Assembly (NCBI GenBank): GCA_904501835.1
Contig: CAJGBW010000012.1
Location: forward strand, 1-33,716
Length of the DNA stretch: 33,716 nucleotides
Direction of reading: 5' to 3'
DNA from: an uncultured Bacteroidales bacterium
GTDB lineage: Bacteria > Bacteroidota > Bacteroidia > Bacteroidales > UBA932
In this document: positions 16,871 through 24,815 of the stretch, piece by piece
How the letters are laid out: each line of letters opens with the position of its first letter
Numbering within the stretch: the first letter of the stretch is position 1
Translations under genes and position numbers: made by a program
Notes under the pieces: generated by a model
What the model was told of the DNA's origin: nothing
The model's database searches: none
The model's input: only the letters and a program-made list of their open reading frames with translations

Positions 16871-18321
16871 TGCGTCAGCGTTTGATTCATATTATAGACG
16901 GAGTTCCGGGCTCTCCTGCATCCAGGATGGCCCGGTCCGTTTGTTTGGACCTATATGAAGGAGAACATTGGGCGATAGTCGGTGACAATGCGGCTGGGAA
17001 AACGCGGTTGATGCACATTCTCAATGGGGAAAGTCCCCTGCCGTTTTCGTCCATTTCTTATGACTTCTCCCCTTCGGAACGTCCTTTGCTTTCTGACAAT
17101 ATCAAGAGTATTTCTTTCCATGACTCTTATGGTAGTTCGGACAGCAGTTACTATCTTCAAAAACGCTGGAATCAACAGGATATAGATCCTGAAGACAATC
17201 CAACTTTAGGGCGTGTTTTACAACGTATTCCTGCCATTTCGGAGGACTTTCGAGAAGAGTTGTATCGCTTTTTTTGCATAGAGCCCATGTTGGATCAATA
17301 TCTCATCTCATTATCCAGCGGTGAGTTGAGAAAATATCAATTGGTAAAAGCCCTTTTGACCTTGCCGCGTGTCTTGATGTTGGACAATCCCTTTATCGGC
17401 TTGGACGTGCAGACCCGGGAGCGTTTGTCGACCTTATTGGGCGAATTATCAAAGCGTTATCCCCTTTCCATTATCCTGATTTTGCCTCGTCCGGAAGATT
17501 TGCTTCCGTCATTTATTACCCATGTCATTGAGGTGAAAGACTTGTTGGTAGGCCCTAAATGGACGCGTGAACAGTATTTACAAAACCTCGCCATCCCCGG
17601 TGTAGAGCAGCTAGAAATGAGGGCTGCTATTGAGAACAAGCAAGAGGATTGTGCGCGAGCGGAAATCATTCGTACGCGCAAAATGCGTATTGCTTATGGA
17701 GGACGTACGATTCTTCAAACGCTGGACTGGGTAGTTCGTGAGGGCGACAAATGGATAATCAGTGGGGAAAACGGAAGTGGAAAATCTACCCTTCTTTCTT
17801 GTATTTGTGCTGATAATCCCCAAAGCTATGCCTGTGATATTGAGTTGTTTTCGCGTCGCAGAGGTAGCGGAGAAAGTATTTGGGATATCAAGCGCCATAT
17901 CGGCTATGTCAGCCCTGAAATGCACAGAGCCTATCAAAAGGATATTTTGGCGGAAGAAGTCGTTGCCAGCGGCTTTTTTGATACTGTCGGCTCGATTCGT
18001 CGCTTGAGCGATGAGCAGGAGGAAATCTGTCGGAAATGGATGAAATGCTTCGGGATTGAGCATCTGTACGGCCGTCGCTATCTTCGTATTTCCAGTGGAG
18101 AACAGCGTCTCTGTCTATTGGCGCGTGCATTTGTGAAAGAACCTCCGCTATTGATTTTGGATGAGCCTATGCATGGTCTGGATGCCCAACATTCTGCACG
18201 GGTTCGAGAAATTATTGATGCGTATATGCAGGATTCGGGGAAGACACTTTTGATGGTCAGTCATTTCCCTTCTGAATATCCTTCCTGTATCGATCACGAG
18301 CTGCACCTTCGCAAAGGCTGA
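16870..18321 (+). CDS. Tandem-domain ABC ATPase, ModF-like, first site degenerate
   Basis: A 483-residue soluble protein with two ABC nucleotide-binding domains and no membrane segment. Domain 1 has Walker A GDNAAGKT (38-45) and LSSGE (148-152). Its Walker B reads MLDNP, with Asn173 where the catalytic Glu belongs, and its switch region reads ILPRPED without the usual His. Domain 2 is intact: Walker A GENGSGKS (299-306), ISSGEQ (407-412), DE at 431-432 and switch His in MVSHFP. Size and layout resemble E. coli ModF/PhrA-type proteins; the substrate or partner is unknown. The GTG start overlaps the atpK stop. The 3' end overlaps the convergent CapA gene by 65 nt. Confidence 0.82.
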   Translation: MRQRLIHIIDGVPGSPASRMARSVCLDLYEGEHWAIVGDNAAGKTRLMHILNGESPLPFSSISYDFSPSERPLLSDNIKSISFHDSYGSSDSSYYLQKRWNQQDIDPEDNPTLGRVLQRIPAISEDFREELYRFFCIEPMLDQYLISLSSGELRKYQLVKALLTLPRVLMLDNPFIGLDVQTRERLSTLLGELSKRYPLSIILILPRPEDLLPSFITHVIEVKDLLVGPKWTREQYLQNLAIPGVEQLEMRAAIENKQEDCARAEIIRTRKMRIAYGGRTILQTLDWVVREGDKWIISGENGSGKSTLLSCICADNPQSYACDIELFSRRRGSGESIWDIKRHIGYVSPEMHRAYQKDILAEEVVASGFFDTVGSIRRLSDEQEEICRKWMKCFGIEHLYGRRYLRISSGEQRLCLLARAFVKEPPLLILDEPMHGLDAQHSARVREIIDAYMQDSGKTLLMVSHFPSEYPSCIDHELHLRKG

Positions 18322-19321
18322 TGGCCTTGACGCGTTGGTACGTCTCCATCATTTTATCGTAATCGGCGGGGATTTTCCACTGCGAGCGTTTCCCTATCCA
18401 TTCTTCCACGAAAATCATTGCATAAGAATTGGTCAGACGGCCGGGCAAGGTACACCACATCCAATGGAGTGTCGGTGGCAAGATTTTCTTCTCTTTGATG
18501 AGGATATTCAATTCAACGGCCAATTCCAGACGGGTATTTTTTGCGCTCATATTGGAAACGGCATTACCCACGGAATAAATCACGGGGACATTGTGAATCC
18601 ACGCCGTATCCTGTACGACATGAGGATGGGCGCCGATAATGGCATTCACGCCTTTATTTACCATATAACGAGCCATTTTTTCTTGGGCAGGACTGTGGAG
18701 CAAATCATATTCGACGCCCCAATGAGGAAGCGCAATGAGTAAATCGGCTTGTGCCCGATGTGCCGAATCAATGGCTTCTGACAGGGTTTGCTCGGACAGA
18801 ATAGACAATCTGGGAGCACTTTTTGAAACAGGCGCATTGCTTCCGTAGGTGAAATTGAGAAAAGCTATGCGAATCCCCTTCTTTTCTATTATGAGCGGGG
18901 CGTTATTCAGTCCGGTAAAAGGCATTTGCAGCGAGTCGCGATAGACGGAAAGGGTGCGCAACATACCGCTTTTTCCTTTGTCTGCCAGATGATTATTGGC
19001 AAGCAAAAAGATATCCGCGCCATCCTCCTTAAGCTGGTGGGCAATTGCATCCGGAGCAGAAAAAGCCGGATAGCCGCTATATGGCTCGCCGGCAAGACTG
19101 AATTCCATATTGGCAATACACAAGTCGGCTTCTTGCATTTTGGGGCGCACAAATTGAAAAAAATGTTTGGGGTTGTGTGAAAGCTGGGCTTGGTGCATCA
19201 TCACGTCGCCCAAAATCAACAATCGCAGTGTGTCAGAACGTTGGGCTGCAATACTATGGCTTGCAAGCAGCAACAACGCGCTCAGTAACAGCAACTTATA
19301 TTTTCCTCGTGGAGCGAACAT
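18257..19321 (-). CDS. CapA-family (PGA_cap) exported metallophosphatase-like protein
   Basis: A 354-residue protein with a Sec signal peptide (about 1-26, KYKLLLLSALLLLASHSIAAQ). The rest matches the CapA/PgsA fold: LILGDVMMH (metal-site start), CIANMEFSLAG, LLANNHLADKG, ALPHWGVEYD, IIGAHPHVVQ and IYSVGN in family order. Members are tied to poly-gamma-glutamate capsule synthesis, but many Bacteroidetes homologues have no known role. No capB/capC neighbours are present, so a capsule function is not supported here. The ATG lies only 12 nt beyond the T-run of the tRNA terminator. The stop lies inside the ABC gene on the other strand. Confidence 0.88.
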   Translation of the reverse strand: MFAPRGKYKLLLLSALLLLASHSIAAQRSDTLRLLILGDVMMHQAQLSHNPKHFFQFVRPKMQEADLCIANMEFSLAGEPYSGYPAFSAPDAIAHQLKEDGADIFLLANNHLADKGKSGMLRTLSVYRDSLQMPFTGLNNAPLIIEKKGIRIAFLNFTYGSNAPVSKSAPRLSILSEQTLSEAIDSAHRAQADLLIALPHWGVEYDLLHSPAQEKMARYMVNKGVNAIIGAHPHVVQDTAWIHNVPVIYSVGNAVSNMSAKNTRLELAVELNILIKEKKILPPTLHWMWCTLPGRLTNSYAMIFVEEWIGKRSQWKIPADYDKMMETYQRVKAISLCEGAARDRYRKDIQKGND

Positions 19322-19333
19322 AGCAATGAAAAT

Positions 19334-19368
19334 AAAAAAGGTCGGGAACCGATGGCTTCCGACCTTTT
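19334..19368 (-). terminator. Intrinsic terminator after tRNA-Asn
   Basis: On the minus strand AAAAGGTCGG pairs with CCGACCTTTT (19359-19368 with 19336-19345). Further pairing in the loop is broken by two mismatches, and a T-run follows (TTTTTTATTTT). It sits directly after the tRNA and before the CapA start. Confidence 0.85.
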
Positions 19369-19369
19369 G

Positions 19370-19443
19370 CTCCTGAACTAGGACTTGAACCTAGGACCCT
19401 CTGATTAACAGTCAGATGCTCTAACCAACTGAGCTATTCAGGA
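19370..19443 (-). tRNA. tRNA-Asn (anticodon GUU)
   Basis: A 74-nt cloverleaf on the minus strand. The acceptor stem TCCTGAA (19437-19443) pairs with TTCAGGA (19371-19377), and the discriminator base is G at 19370. The D-arm contains AGCTCAGTTGGTTAGAGC, the anticodon loop contains CTGTTAA (anticodon GTT), and the T-loop contains GGTTCAAGTCC. The 3' CCA is not encoded. It has its own promoter upstream and terminator downstream. Confidence 0.97.
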
Positions 19444-19461
19444 ATTTCCCTTTCGGGATTG

Positions 19462-19492
19462 CAAAGGTACAACATTTTTTTATTTATGCAAA
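19462..19492 (-). promoter_or_regulatory. Bacteroidetes-type promoter of tRNA-Asn
   Basis: On the minus strand TTTG (19489-19492) is separated by 19 nt from TACCTTTG (19462-19469), an exact TAnnTTTG match. Its -7 box lies 18 nt before the mature tRNA 5' end, leaving a leader of roughly 10-12 nt. Confidence 0.78.
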
Positions 19493-19520
19493 AAATATTG
19501 CGTAAAAATTTGAACTTTTT

Positions 19521-20459
19521 TCAAAAATGTCGATACCCGCTAAAATCTCGCTCTGTTCCGACCCATTCAAGCTGTTCGGAATGGGATGTAATCTCCCCTA
19601 TGACCGTGCAATATGCCGGAAGCGGAGTCCCGGGACGGCAGGTAAAAAGCAATTCATAATCCTCTCCACCTCCCAATGCCAAGTCCAGTTCATCCCAGGA
19701 TTCCCGCTGGCAGACGGCAGAGAAGGCTGCAGAACGAGGTATTTTCGTCACATTCACGCGCGCCCCCACACCGGAGGCTTTCAGGATATGGCGCAAGTCG
19801 GAAGCAATACCGTCGGAAATATCCATCATGGCACCTATGCCCTCCAATTGGGCCAGTTGTAAGCCCTCGTGTATGCGAGGACAAGGTTGGGTATGCTTTT
19901 GTATCAGAGCCTTTACATGTTCATCTGCGGGTAAATCTGACAAAATACATTTCAAGCCGGCTGCACTATCCCCCAATGGACCTGTTACCACAATCCAGTC
20001 CCCCACACGAGCGGCACTGCGTTTAATGCTTCTTCCCTTTTCCGCCTCTCCTATGATAGCCACATTGACGCAGATCCCATTTTTGGAGGAACAGGTGTCG
20101 CCGCCCATCAAAAGGACATGATGTTGGGACAAGATATCGCGAAAACCTTTGAGAAATTCATCTATCCATGTCGGGGAAAGAGCGGCAGGCAAAGCGATGG
20201 AAAGAAACACCCAACGAGGCGTTCCTCCCATCGCAGCTATGTCGCTGATATTGACCGCTGCCGATTTCCATCCCAGACTATAAGGATTTTGGCTGCGCAA
20301 GAAATGCACATCTTCTATGAGCATATCCGTGCTGACAAGCCATTCCCGACCATTTCCACAGTCGAGAACGGCACAGTCGTCTCCAATCCCTATCTGTCCG
20401 TCTTGGTTGGCAGACGGGAAGATAGATTTTATTTTTTCAATCAGGTCGAACTCGCCCAT
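19521..20459 (-). CDS. thiL: Thiamine-monophosphate kinase
   Basis: Phosphorylates thiamine monophosphate to thiamine diphosphate with ATP, the last step of the pathway, in the cytoplasm. It has 312 residues, near the usual length. Hallmarks are IGIGDDCAVLD (about 23-33), STDMLIEDVHF, NISDIAAMGG, LLMGGDT, DISDGIASDLRHI and GGGEDYELLFT, all in the order of the PurM/ThiL-like fold. No other thi genes are nearby. It starts 3 nt after the GH3 stop, so it is probably co-transcribed with an unrelated glycoside hydrolase. No thiamine riboswitch was seen upstream. Confidence 0.95.
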   Translation of the reverse strand: MGEFDLIEKIKSIFPSANQDGQIGIGDDCAVLDCGNGREWLVSTDMLIEDVHFLRSQNPYSLGWKSAAVNISDIAAMGGTPRWVFLSIALPAALSPTWIDEFLKGFRDILSQHHVLLMGGDTCSSKNGICVNVAIIGEAEKGRSIKRSAARVGDWIVVTGPLGDSAAGLKCILSDLPADEHVKALIQKHTQPCPRIHEGLQLAQLEGIGAMMDISDGIASDLRHILKASGVGARVNVTKIPRSAAFSAVCQRESWDELDLALGGGEDYELLFTCRPGTPLPAYCTVIGEITSHSEQLEWVGTERDFSGYRHF

Positions 20460-20462
20460 GGT

Positions 20463-22934
20463 TTAGAAATTCACGGTGTTATTCAAACGAATATCGGCCA
20501 CAGAAGCACCTACAAAAATATTAAATGCTCCCTCGTTGGTCTTCCAATCGCGAGTCTTCATATCAAAGAAAGCAAAGTCCGCTTTGGAAAGATGCACGCT
20601 GACGCGCTGTGACTTGCCTTTCGGGATAAATACTTTCTGGAAGCCCTTCAATTCTTTGGCAGGACGCGGCACCGTCGGATTTACCTCTCCTACATACACC
20701 TGGGCTACCTCGTGGGCATCATACTTACCCGTATTCTTCACCGTGAAAGCGACATCGAAGCCGTCGCCGCAGGGCTCAATAGCCAAATCTGAATATTCAA
20801 ATTGGGTGTAAGTCAGACCGTAGCCAAAAGGGAAGAGAGGTTTAACCTGATTCTTTTCGTAACCTCTGTATCCCATAAACACGCCCTCACGATACTCTAC
20901 GCGGGAATAAGGGTTGTTTTTAGGCAGACGCATACGGTCCACATTCTCATAATAATTGTCAGCACCGGGGTTGTCTTTCAATTCTGTTTCAATGGAAATA
21001 GGAAGCCTTCCGGAAGGAGCAATTTTACCTGTGATGATTTCAGAAACGGCCATACCGCCCTGCTGACCGGGATACCAAGCCATCAAAACTGCTTTGACAT
21101 CGGGCAACCAAGACGCCATCTCAACACCGCCACCACCATTGACGACAACGACCACGTTTTTGTTGAGTTTGGCAACATTCTGAATATACTCGACATGACC
21201 TTTGGGCAACTCGAAGGTGCGGTCGGCATTTTCCTTCTCCGAATCGCTGGTGTGTCCCACGCAGACAATCACACAATCGGCCTCACGAAGTCCTTTGGCT
21301 GAATTCAAACGCTCATCAAGTGGCTGAGAGAAAGTCATAGACAAGCCCACTGTGCCACCGCGATTGAAATGCTCAATCACAAATTCATAATTCTTGCCCG
21401 CTTCAAAATGATATTTGACAGTACCGGAATTCCAACTCTCACCATACCAGGCATCCACGAGCAACTCACCATTGATAAACATACGGCAGCCATCGTTTCC
21501 GCGAGCGGTCACCATCAGGTTCTCTGTTTTTTGAGCAGGATAAACGAAGGTATGACGGGAGGAAATGTTGGGTTTATCCAATTCTTCATGTGCTTCTGCA
21601 GCGGTATAATCCAAGAATACTTTCTCTGCAACATAGGTCTCATAAGGTTCACCCTCGACATTCACATTCTTGAAAAGTTCCACTTTGACACCCTGGGTAC
21701 TCAGGCTTGCATCGGTATAAATTCCGGGCAAATTGTCAAAACTTCCTTCGGTCATAATGGTGGTTTTCACCTTCTTACCCATTTGTACGATACCCTCTGC
21801 CACAGAAGAAGAAATCAAAGGGGTAACGTGTCCGCTGCCACCGCCGGTTACAACCTTATCAACATTGGGGCCACAGACAAAGAATTTACCTTTTTTCACA
21901 GGAAGGAAATTGTCTTCGTTTTTCAATAGAACAATAGCAGCACGGGCCAAATCATGGGCGACGGCATCACATTCAGGGTTGTTTTCCGGAAGGGAAGAAT
22001 CCAACTGCGGACGTTTGTCAAACTCATAAGCCAGAATGGTCTGGATAATGTGCTGACATTTGACATCAAAAGAAGACTCATCGATAACACCCTGCTCCAC
22101 CAATTGTTTCATCAAAGCCGGATCCATGGCGCGGGGGCTGGGCATTTCCAAATCTACACCCCAACGAGCCACATTTACAGGCGAATAGCAGGAATTCCAG
22201 TCAGACATCACAATGCCATCAAAGCCCCAGCGCTGACGGAGCACCTCCTGATTGAGGTAATAACTCTCAGAGGCGCGGACGCAGTTGAGCAAGTTGTAGG
22301 AAGTCATGATTGTAGCTACATTTCCCTTCTTCACCGCTTTCTCAAAAGCAGGGAAATAGATTTCATGCATCGTTCTTTCATCGATATCCGAAGAAACCGT
22401 ATGTCTTCCGTATTCCTGGTTGTTGGCAGCAAAATGCTTTACACACGCCATCACACCTTGGCTTTGAACACCATTGATATAACTGGCGGCAATCTCACCT
22501 GCCAAATAAGGATCCTCGCCGAAATACTCAAAATTGCGTCCGCAGAGGGGTGAACGATAGATATTGACACCGGGACCCAAAAGGATGTGAACGCCTCTGG
22601 CGCGGGAATCCTTACCCAAGGACTCACCCATTTTCTGAATGAGTTCTACATCCCACGTGGCAGCAGCACCGATGCCGGAAGGATACAAGGTGCTTTTTGT
22701 GTTGTTTCTGACGCCTTGCGGACCATCTGCCATTTTTACAGCCGGCAGGCCCAAACGGTCTATCGCGCGGATGTACCAGTTTTCATAACCGCCCACATAG
22801 GCGATTTTTTCCTCCAAGGTCATCTGGCTGACAATCGCAGCCGCCCTGTCTTTGTGTTCCTGCGTTACAACATATTGTTGCGCTGTCGCAGACACGCAGG
22901 CAAAAGTTAATAGAATGCTAAATAATCTTTTCAT
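20463..22934 (-). CDS. Glycoside hydrolase family 3 beta-glycosidase with PA14 insert
   Basis: An exported 823-residue GH3 enzyme, probably periplasmic. A signal peptide covers about 1-18 (KRLFSILLTFACVSATAQ). The (beta/alpha)8 domain has KMADGPQGVR, CVKHFAANNQE and the nucleophile Asp245 in GIVMSDWN. The alpha/beta sandwich domain (about 340-630, ending with GRLPIS) is interrupted by a PA14-type beta domain (about 400-545, NLMVTARGNDGCRMFINGE). A fibronectin-III-like C-terminal domain follows FPFGYGLTYTQFEY. Such proteins are typically beta-glucosidases or beta-xylosidases; exact substrate cannot be read from sequence. No SusC/SusD pair is nearby, so it is not in an obvious polysaccharide-utilisation locus. 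Confidence 0.93.
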   Translation of the reverse strand: MKRLFSILLTFACVSATAQQYVVTQEHKDRAAAIVSQMTLEEKIAYVGGYENWYIRAIDRLGLPAVKMADGPQGVRNNTKSTLYPSGIGAAATWDVELIQKMGESLGKDSRARGVHILLGPGVNIYRSPLCGRNFEYFGEDPYLAGEIAASYINGVQSQGVMACVKHFAANNQEYGRHTVSSDIDERTMHEIYFPAFEKAVKKGNVATIMTSYNLLNCVRASESYYLNQEVLRQRWGFDGIVMSDWNSCYSPVNVARWGVDLEMPSPRAMDPALMKQLVEQGVIDESSFDVKCQHIIQTILAYEFDKRPQLDSSLPENNPECDAVAHDLARAAIVLLKNEDNFLPVKKGKFFVCGPNVDKVVTGGGSGHVTPLISSSVAEGIVQMGKKVKTTIMTEGSFDNLPGIYTDASLSTQGVKVELFKNVNVEGEPYETYVAEKVFLDYTAAEAHEELDKPNISSRHTFVYPAQKTENLMVTARGNDGCRMFINGELLVDAWYGESWNSGTVKYHFEAGKNYEFVIEHFNRGGTVGLSMTFSQPLDERLNSAKGLREADCVIVCVGHTSDSEKENADRTFELPKGHVEYIQNVAKLNKNVVVVVNGGGGVEMASWLPDVKAVLMAWYPGQQGGMAVSEIITGKIAPSGRLPISIETELKDNPGADNYYENVDRMRLPKNNPYSRVEYREGVFMGYRGYEKNQVKPLFPFGYGLTYTQFEYSDLAIEPCGDGFDVAFTVKNTGKYDAHEVAQVYVGEVNPTVPRPAKELKGFQKVFIPKGKSQRVSVHLSKADFAFFDMKTRDWKTNEGAFNIFVGASVADIRLNNTVNF

Positions 22935-22952
22935 ATTGTTTGAATTAAAGAA

Positions 22953-23750
22953 TTACAAGTGTTTATGCTTTTCTGCCATATAAATTCTCATTCGCAGGCA
23001 TTTTTCCATTGCCAAGCGGAACCATTTTACCCATTTTCGCATTTTGGGACCACCTCCTGCCGTGTGTGTGCTGTATGCGATATAATTCACATTACGGGCT
23101 GAATTTCCTTGTCCTAAAAAGAGAACGGGCATTAGCGGAGAATAGCGTAAAACGGGCGTAAAGGAAAGTTGGTCTCGCGTTGAACATTGTATGAACAATG
23201 TCCACCAGGCTTCATCCAATGCGATGAGCTCATCGGCGAGGTGTTTGCGAAATACGATATTGGTCTCATACAAGCCCCTATGACGCGGCATGCGGCTGTC
23301 CAATAAATAAGTCAAATGGTGATTCGCCTGTCTCCATGTGATGCGCTTGGTTTTGTAACAGACGCACAACTCATCATAGACACAATTACGGGACGGATGA
23401 GCAATCATGGCTAATTTTTCTTCTGCGGCAATCAACGCATCTACTTTTTCATAAAATTCTTCTCCACAGATACACAGATTGGCATCCATCCAGACGCTAT
23501 ATTCGTATTCGGGAAGATATATATGGGGCAAGATTTTCATTCGTCGGGCTTTCTCAATCTGTCCACCTTTGAAAGGAATGGTACGCAGTTGCCAAACCCC
23601 GCTTGTGTGTTGCGTACCATCAGCAGGAAGTTCGCTATCCGTAAAACAGATGTAATCCCATCCCGGGGCTATGCAGGTAGGCTGTTTCAAATTGTCGTGC
23701 CCGCCAGTCAAAGCCGTATAAATCACCTTCTTATGTACTCTATCCTGCAT
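22953..23750 (-). CDS. Putative glycosyltransferase, DUF616/TOD1-MUCI70-like
   Basis: A 265-residue protein without signal peptide. The N-terminus KKVIYTALTGGHDNLKQP and the WDYICFTDSELP segment are typical of DUF616-type glycosyltransferases. Further typical segments are EKARRMKILPHIYLPEYEYSVWMDANL, whose WMDAN resembles a DxD-like metal site, and the HPSRNCVYDE region. The acceptor and sugar are unknown. It lies 11 nt after the ATP-grasp gene and 18 nt before GH3, which suggests one transcript. The C-terminal 40 residues are basic and may contact membrane, which is an inference. Surface-glycan synthesis is the likely role. Confidence 0.72.
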   Translation of the reverse strand: MQDRVHKKVIYTALTGGHDNLKQPTCIAPGWDYICFTDSELPADGTQHTSGVWQLRTIPFKGGQIEKARRMKILPHIYLPEYEYSVWMDANLCICGEEFYEKVDALIAAEEKLAMIAHPSRNCVYDELCVCYKTKRITWRQANHHLTYLLDSRMPRHRGLYETNIVFRKHLADELIALDEAWWTLFIQCSTRDQLSFTPVLRYSPLMPVLFLGQGNSARNVNYIAYSTHTAGGGPKMRKWVKWFRLAMEKCLRMRIYMAEKHKHL

Positions 23751-23761
23751 GTGAATATAAA

Positions 23762-24670
23762 TTAAAAAGATTTATTGGGCTTCGGAAAAAGCGTCAAAGC
23801 TGCGCCCGCCATTTCGTCCATATTTCTATCATAGAAAGGAATAAAGCCGGAATTGGGATAAAAAGTAAGTTCTGAAAAATAGATCTGACCTTTTACGCAA
23901 TACAAGTCAACACGCAAAAACGGATGACCTTGCGACAATTCGGCGGCTATTTGCAACATTTTATCCAAGCATGCCGGTTTCGGTGGATTTTCATAGAGTT
24001 GATAATCCTTGCGCTGGAAAGGTGCCCATGTCCAATCTTTGTTCAAAAAACACATACGGGCTGTAGCATGGTTATCCAAACCTACCGATATATATAAATA
24101 TTCTACCTTGCCGTCAAAACAGAAGAATTTATAATCAATCAACCCCGCCTCGGTATCATCGCCCTCCAAATACTGTTCTGCAAGAATACAGGGCTTAATC
24201 TGCGAGTAAACCCATTCCTCGCTATTGCTGGAAAAATCGTGCTGAAGATGCTCTTTTAGCGACTGTCGGATTGTCTCCAAATCGGCTTTGGACTTATCTT
24301 TGACGACAAATACACTACCGCTGTCGTGGTTGCATTTGATGACGAATTGTTGGGGCAAAAGGTCAAAGTCGATATCCTCAGCCCTTTCCCAAACCCCATA
24401 GTTCGGCACAATATATTCTGCCCCAATTTTCTTTGCTACCCATTCCTTGGCCGTCAATTTGTCCGCCATTTTTACATACTCGGGCTTGCGGTCATACAAT
24501 TTCAAATACTGAATTTTCTCATTGAATCCCAATGGATTAGACCAATTAATAAAGCTGCCGAAATAATTATAAAAGAACATATCCAGCCGCCACTTCGCCG
24601 GAAGAGGCAACTTCAGAAGATTCCAAAAAAGTTTTTTCAGATATTTATTCGGCTTTGCGGAAGGATTCAT
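23762..24670 (-). CDS. TupA-like ATP-grasp family protein
   Basis: A 302-residue protein of the TupA-like ATP-grasp family (named after a teichuronopeptide-synthesis protein) found in surface-polysaccharide loci. Visible segments are NPLGFNEKIQYLKLYDR, YVKMADKLTAKEWV, QFVIKCNHDSGSV, ILAEQYLEGDD, DYKFFCFDGKVEYLYIS, FLRVDLYCVKGQIYFSELTFYPNSGF and the terminal LTLFPKP. The late Glu/Asn residues (SELTFYPNSG) are the expected metal-binding positions. Members may attach amino acids or modify glycans, but the exact reaction is not known. First gene of the minus-strand run ending at thiL. No convincing promoter was found in the 145-nt upstream gap. Confidence 0.75.
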   Translation of the reverse strand: MNPSAKPNKYLKKLFWNLLKLPLPAKWRLDMFFYNYFGSFINWSNPLGFNEKIQYLKLYDRKPEYVKMADKLTAKEWVAKKIGAEYIVPNYGVWERAEDIDFDLLPQQFVIKCNHDSGSVFVVKDKSKADLETIRQSLKEHLQHDFSSNSEEWVYSQIKPCILAEQYLEGDDTEAGLIDYKFFCFDGKVEYLYISVGLDNHATARMCFLNKDWTWAPFQRKDYQLYENPPKPACLDKMLQIAAELSQGHPFLRVDLYCVKGQIYFSELTFYPNSGFIPFYDRNMDEMAGAALTLFPKPNKSF

Positions 24671-24758
24671 AATTAGGATACAAGCAATTAGCGAAGATAT
24701 AAAAAAAATACGGTATTGAATAGGATAATGATAAATAATTCATCAAAATGAAAAAGAT

Positions 24759-24789
24759 TTTGAGAATGACAAAATCGTAAGTATCTTTA
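24759..24789 (+). promoter_or_regulatory. Candidate promoter for the large lipoprotein / DUF5723 pair
   Basis: TTTG (24759-24762), a 19-nt spacer and TATCTTTA (24782-24789) match the Bacteroidetes pattern with one deviation (final G to A). It sits 26 nt before the first ATG of the large lipoprotein gene. Confidence 0.5.
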
Positions 24790-24815
24790 CTTGTTTTGTT
24801 TGATACTCCTATTTT

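Noticed and set aside
20463..22934. GH3 as part of a polysaccharide-utilisation locus
   Set aside because: No SusC, SusD, other hydrolase or hybrid two-component regulator is found in the neighbourhood.
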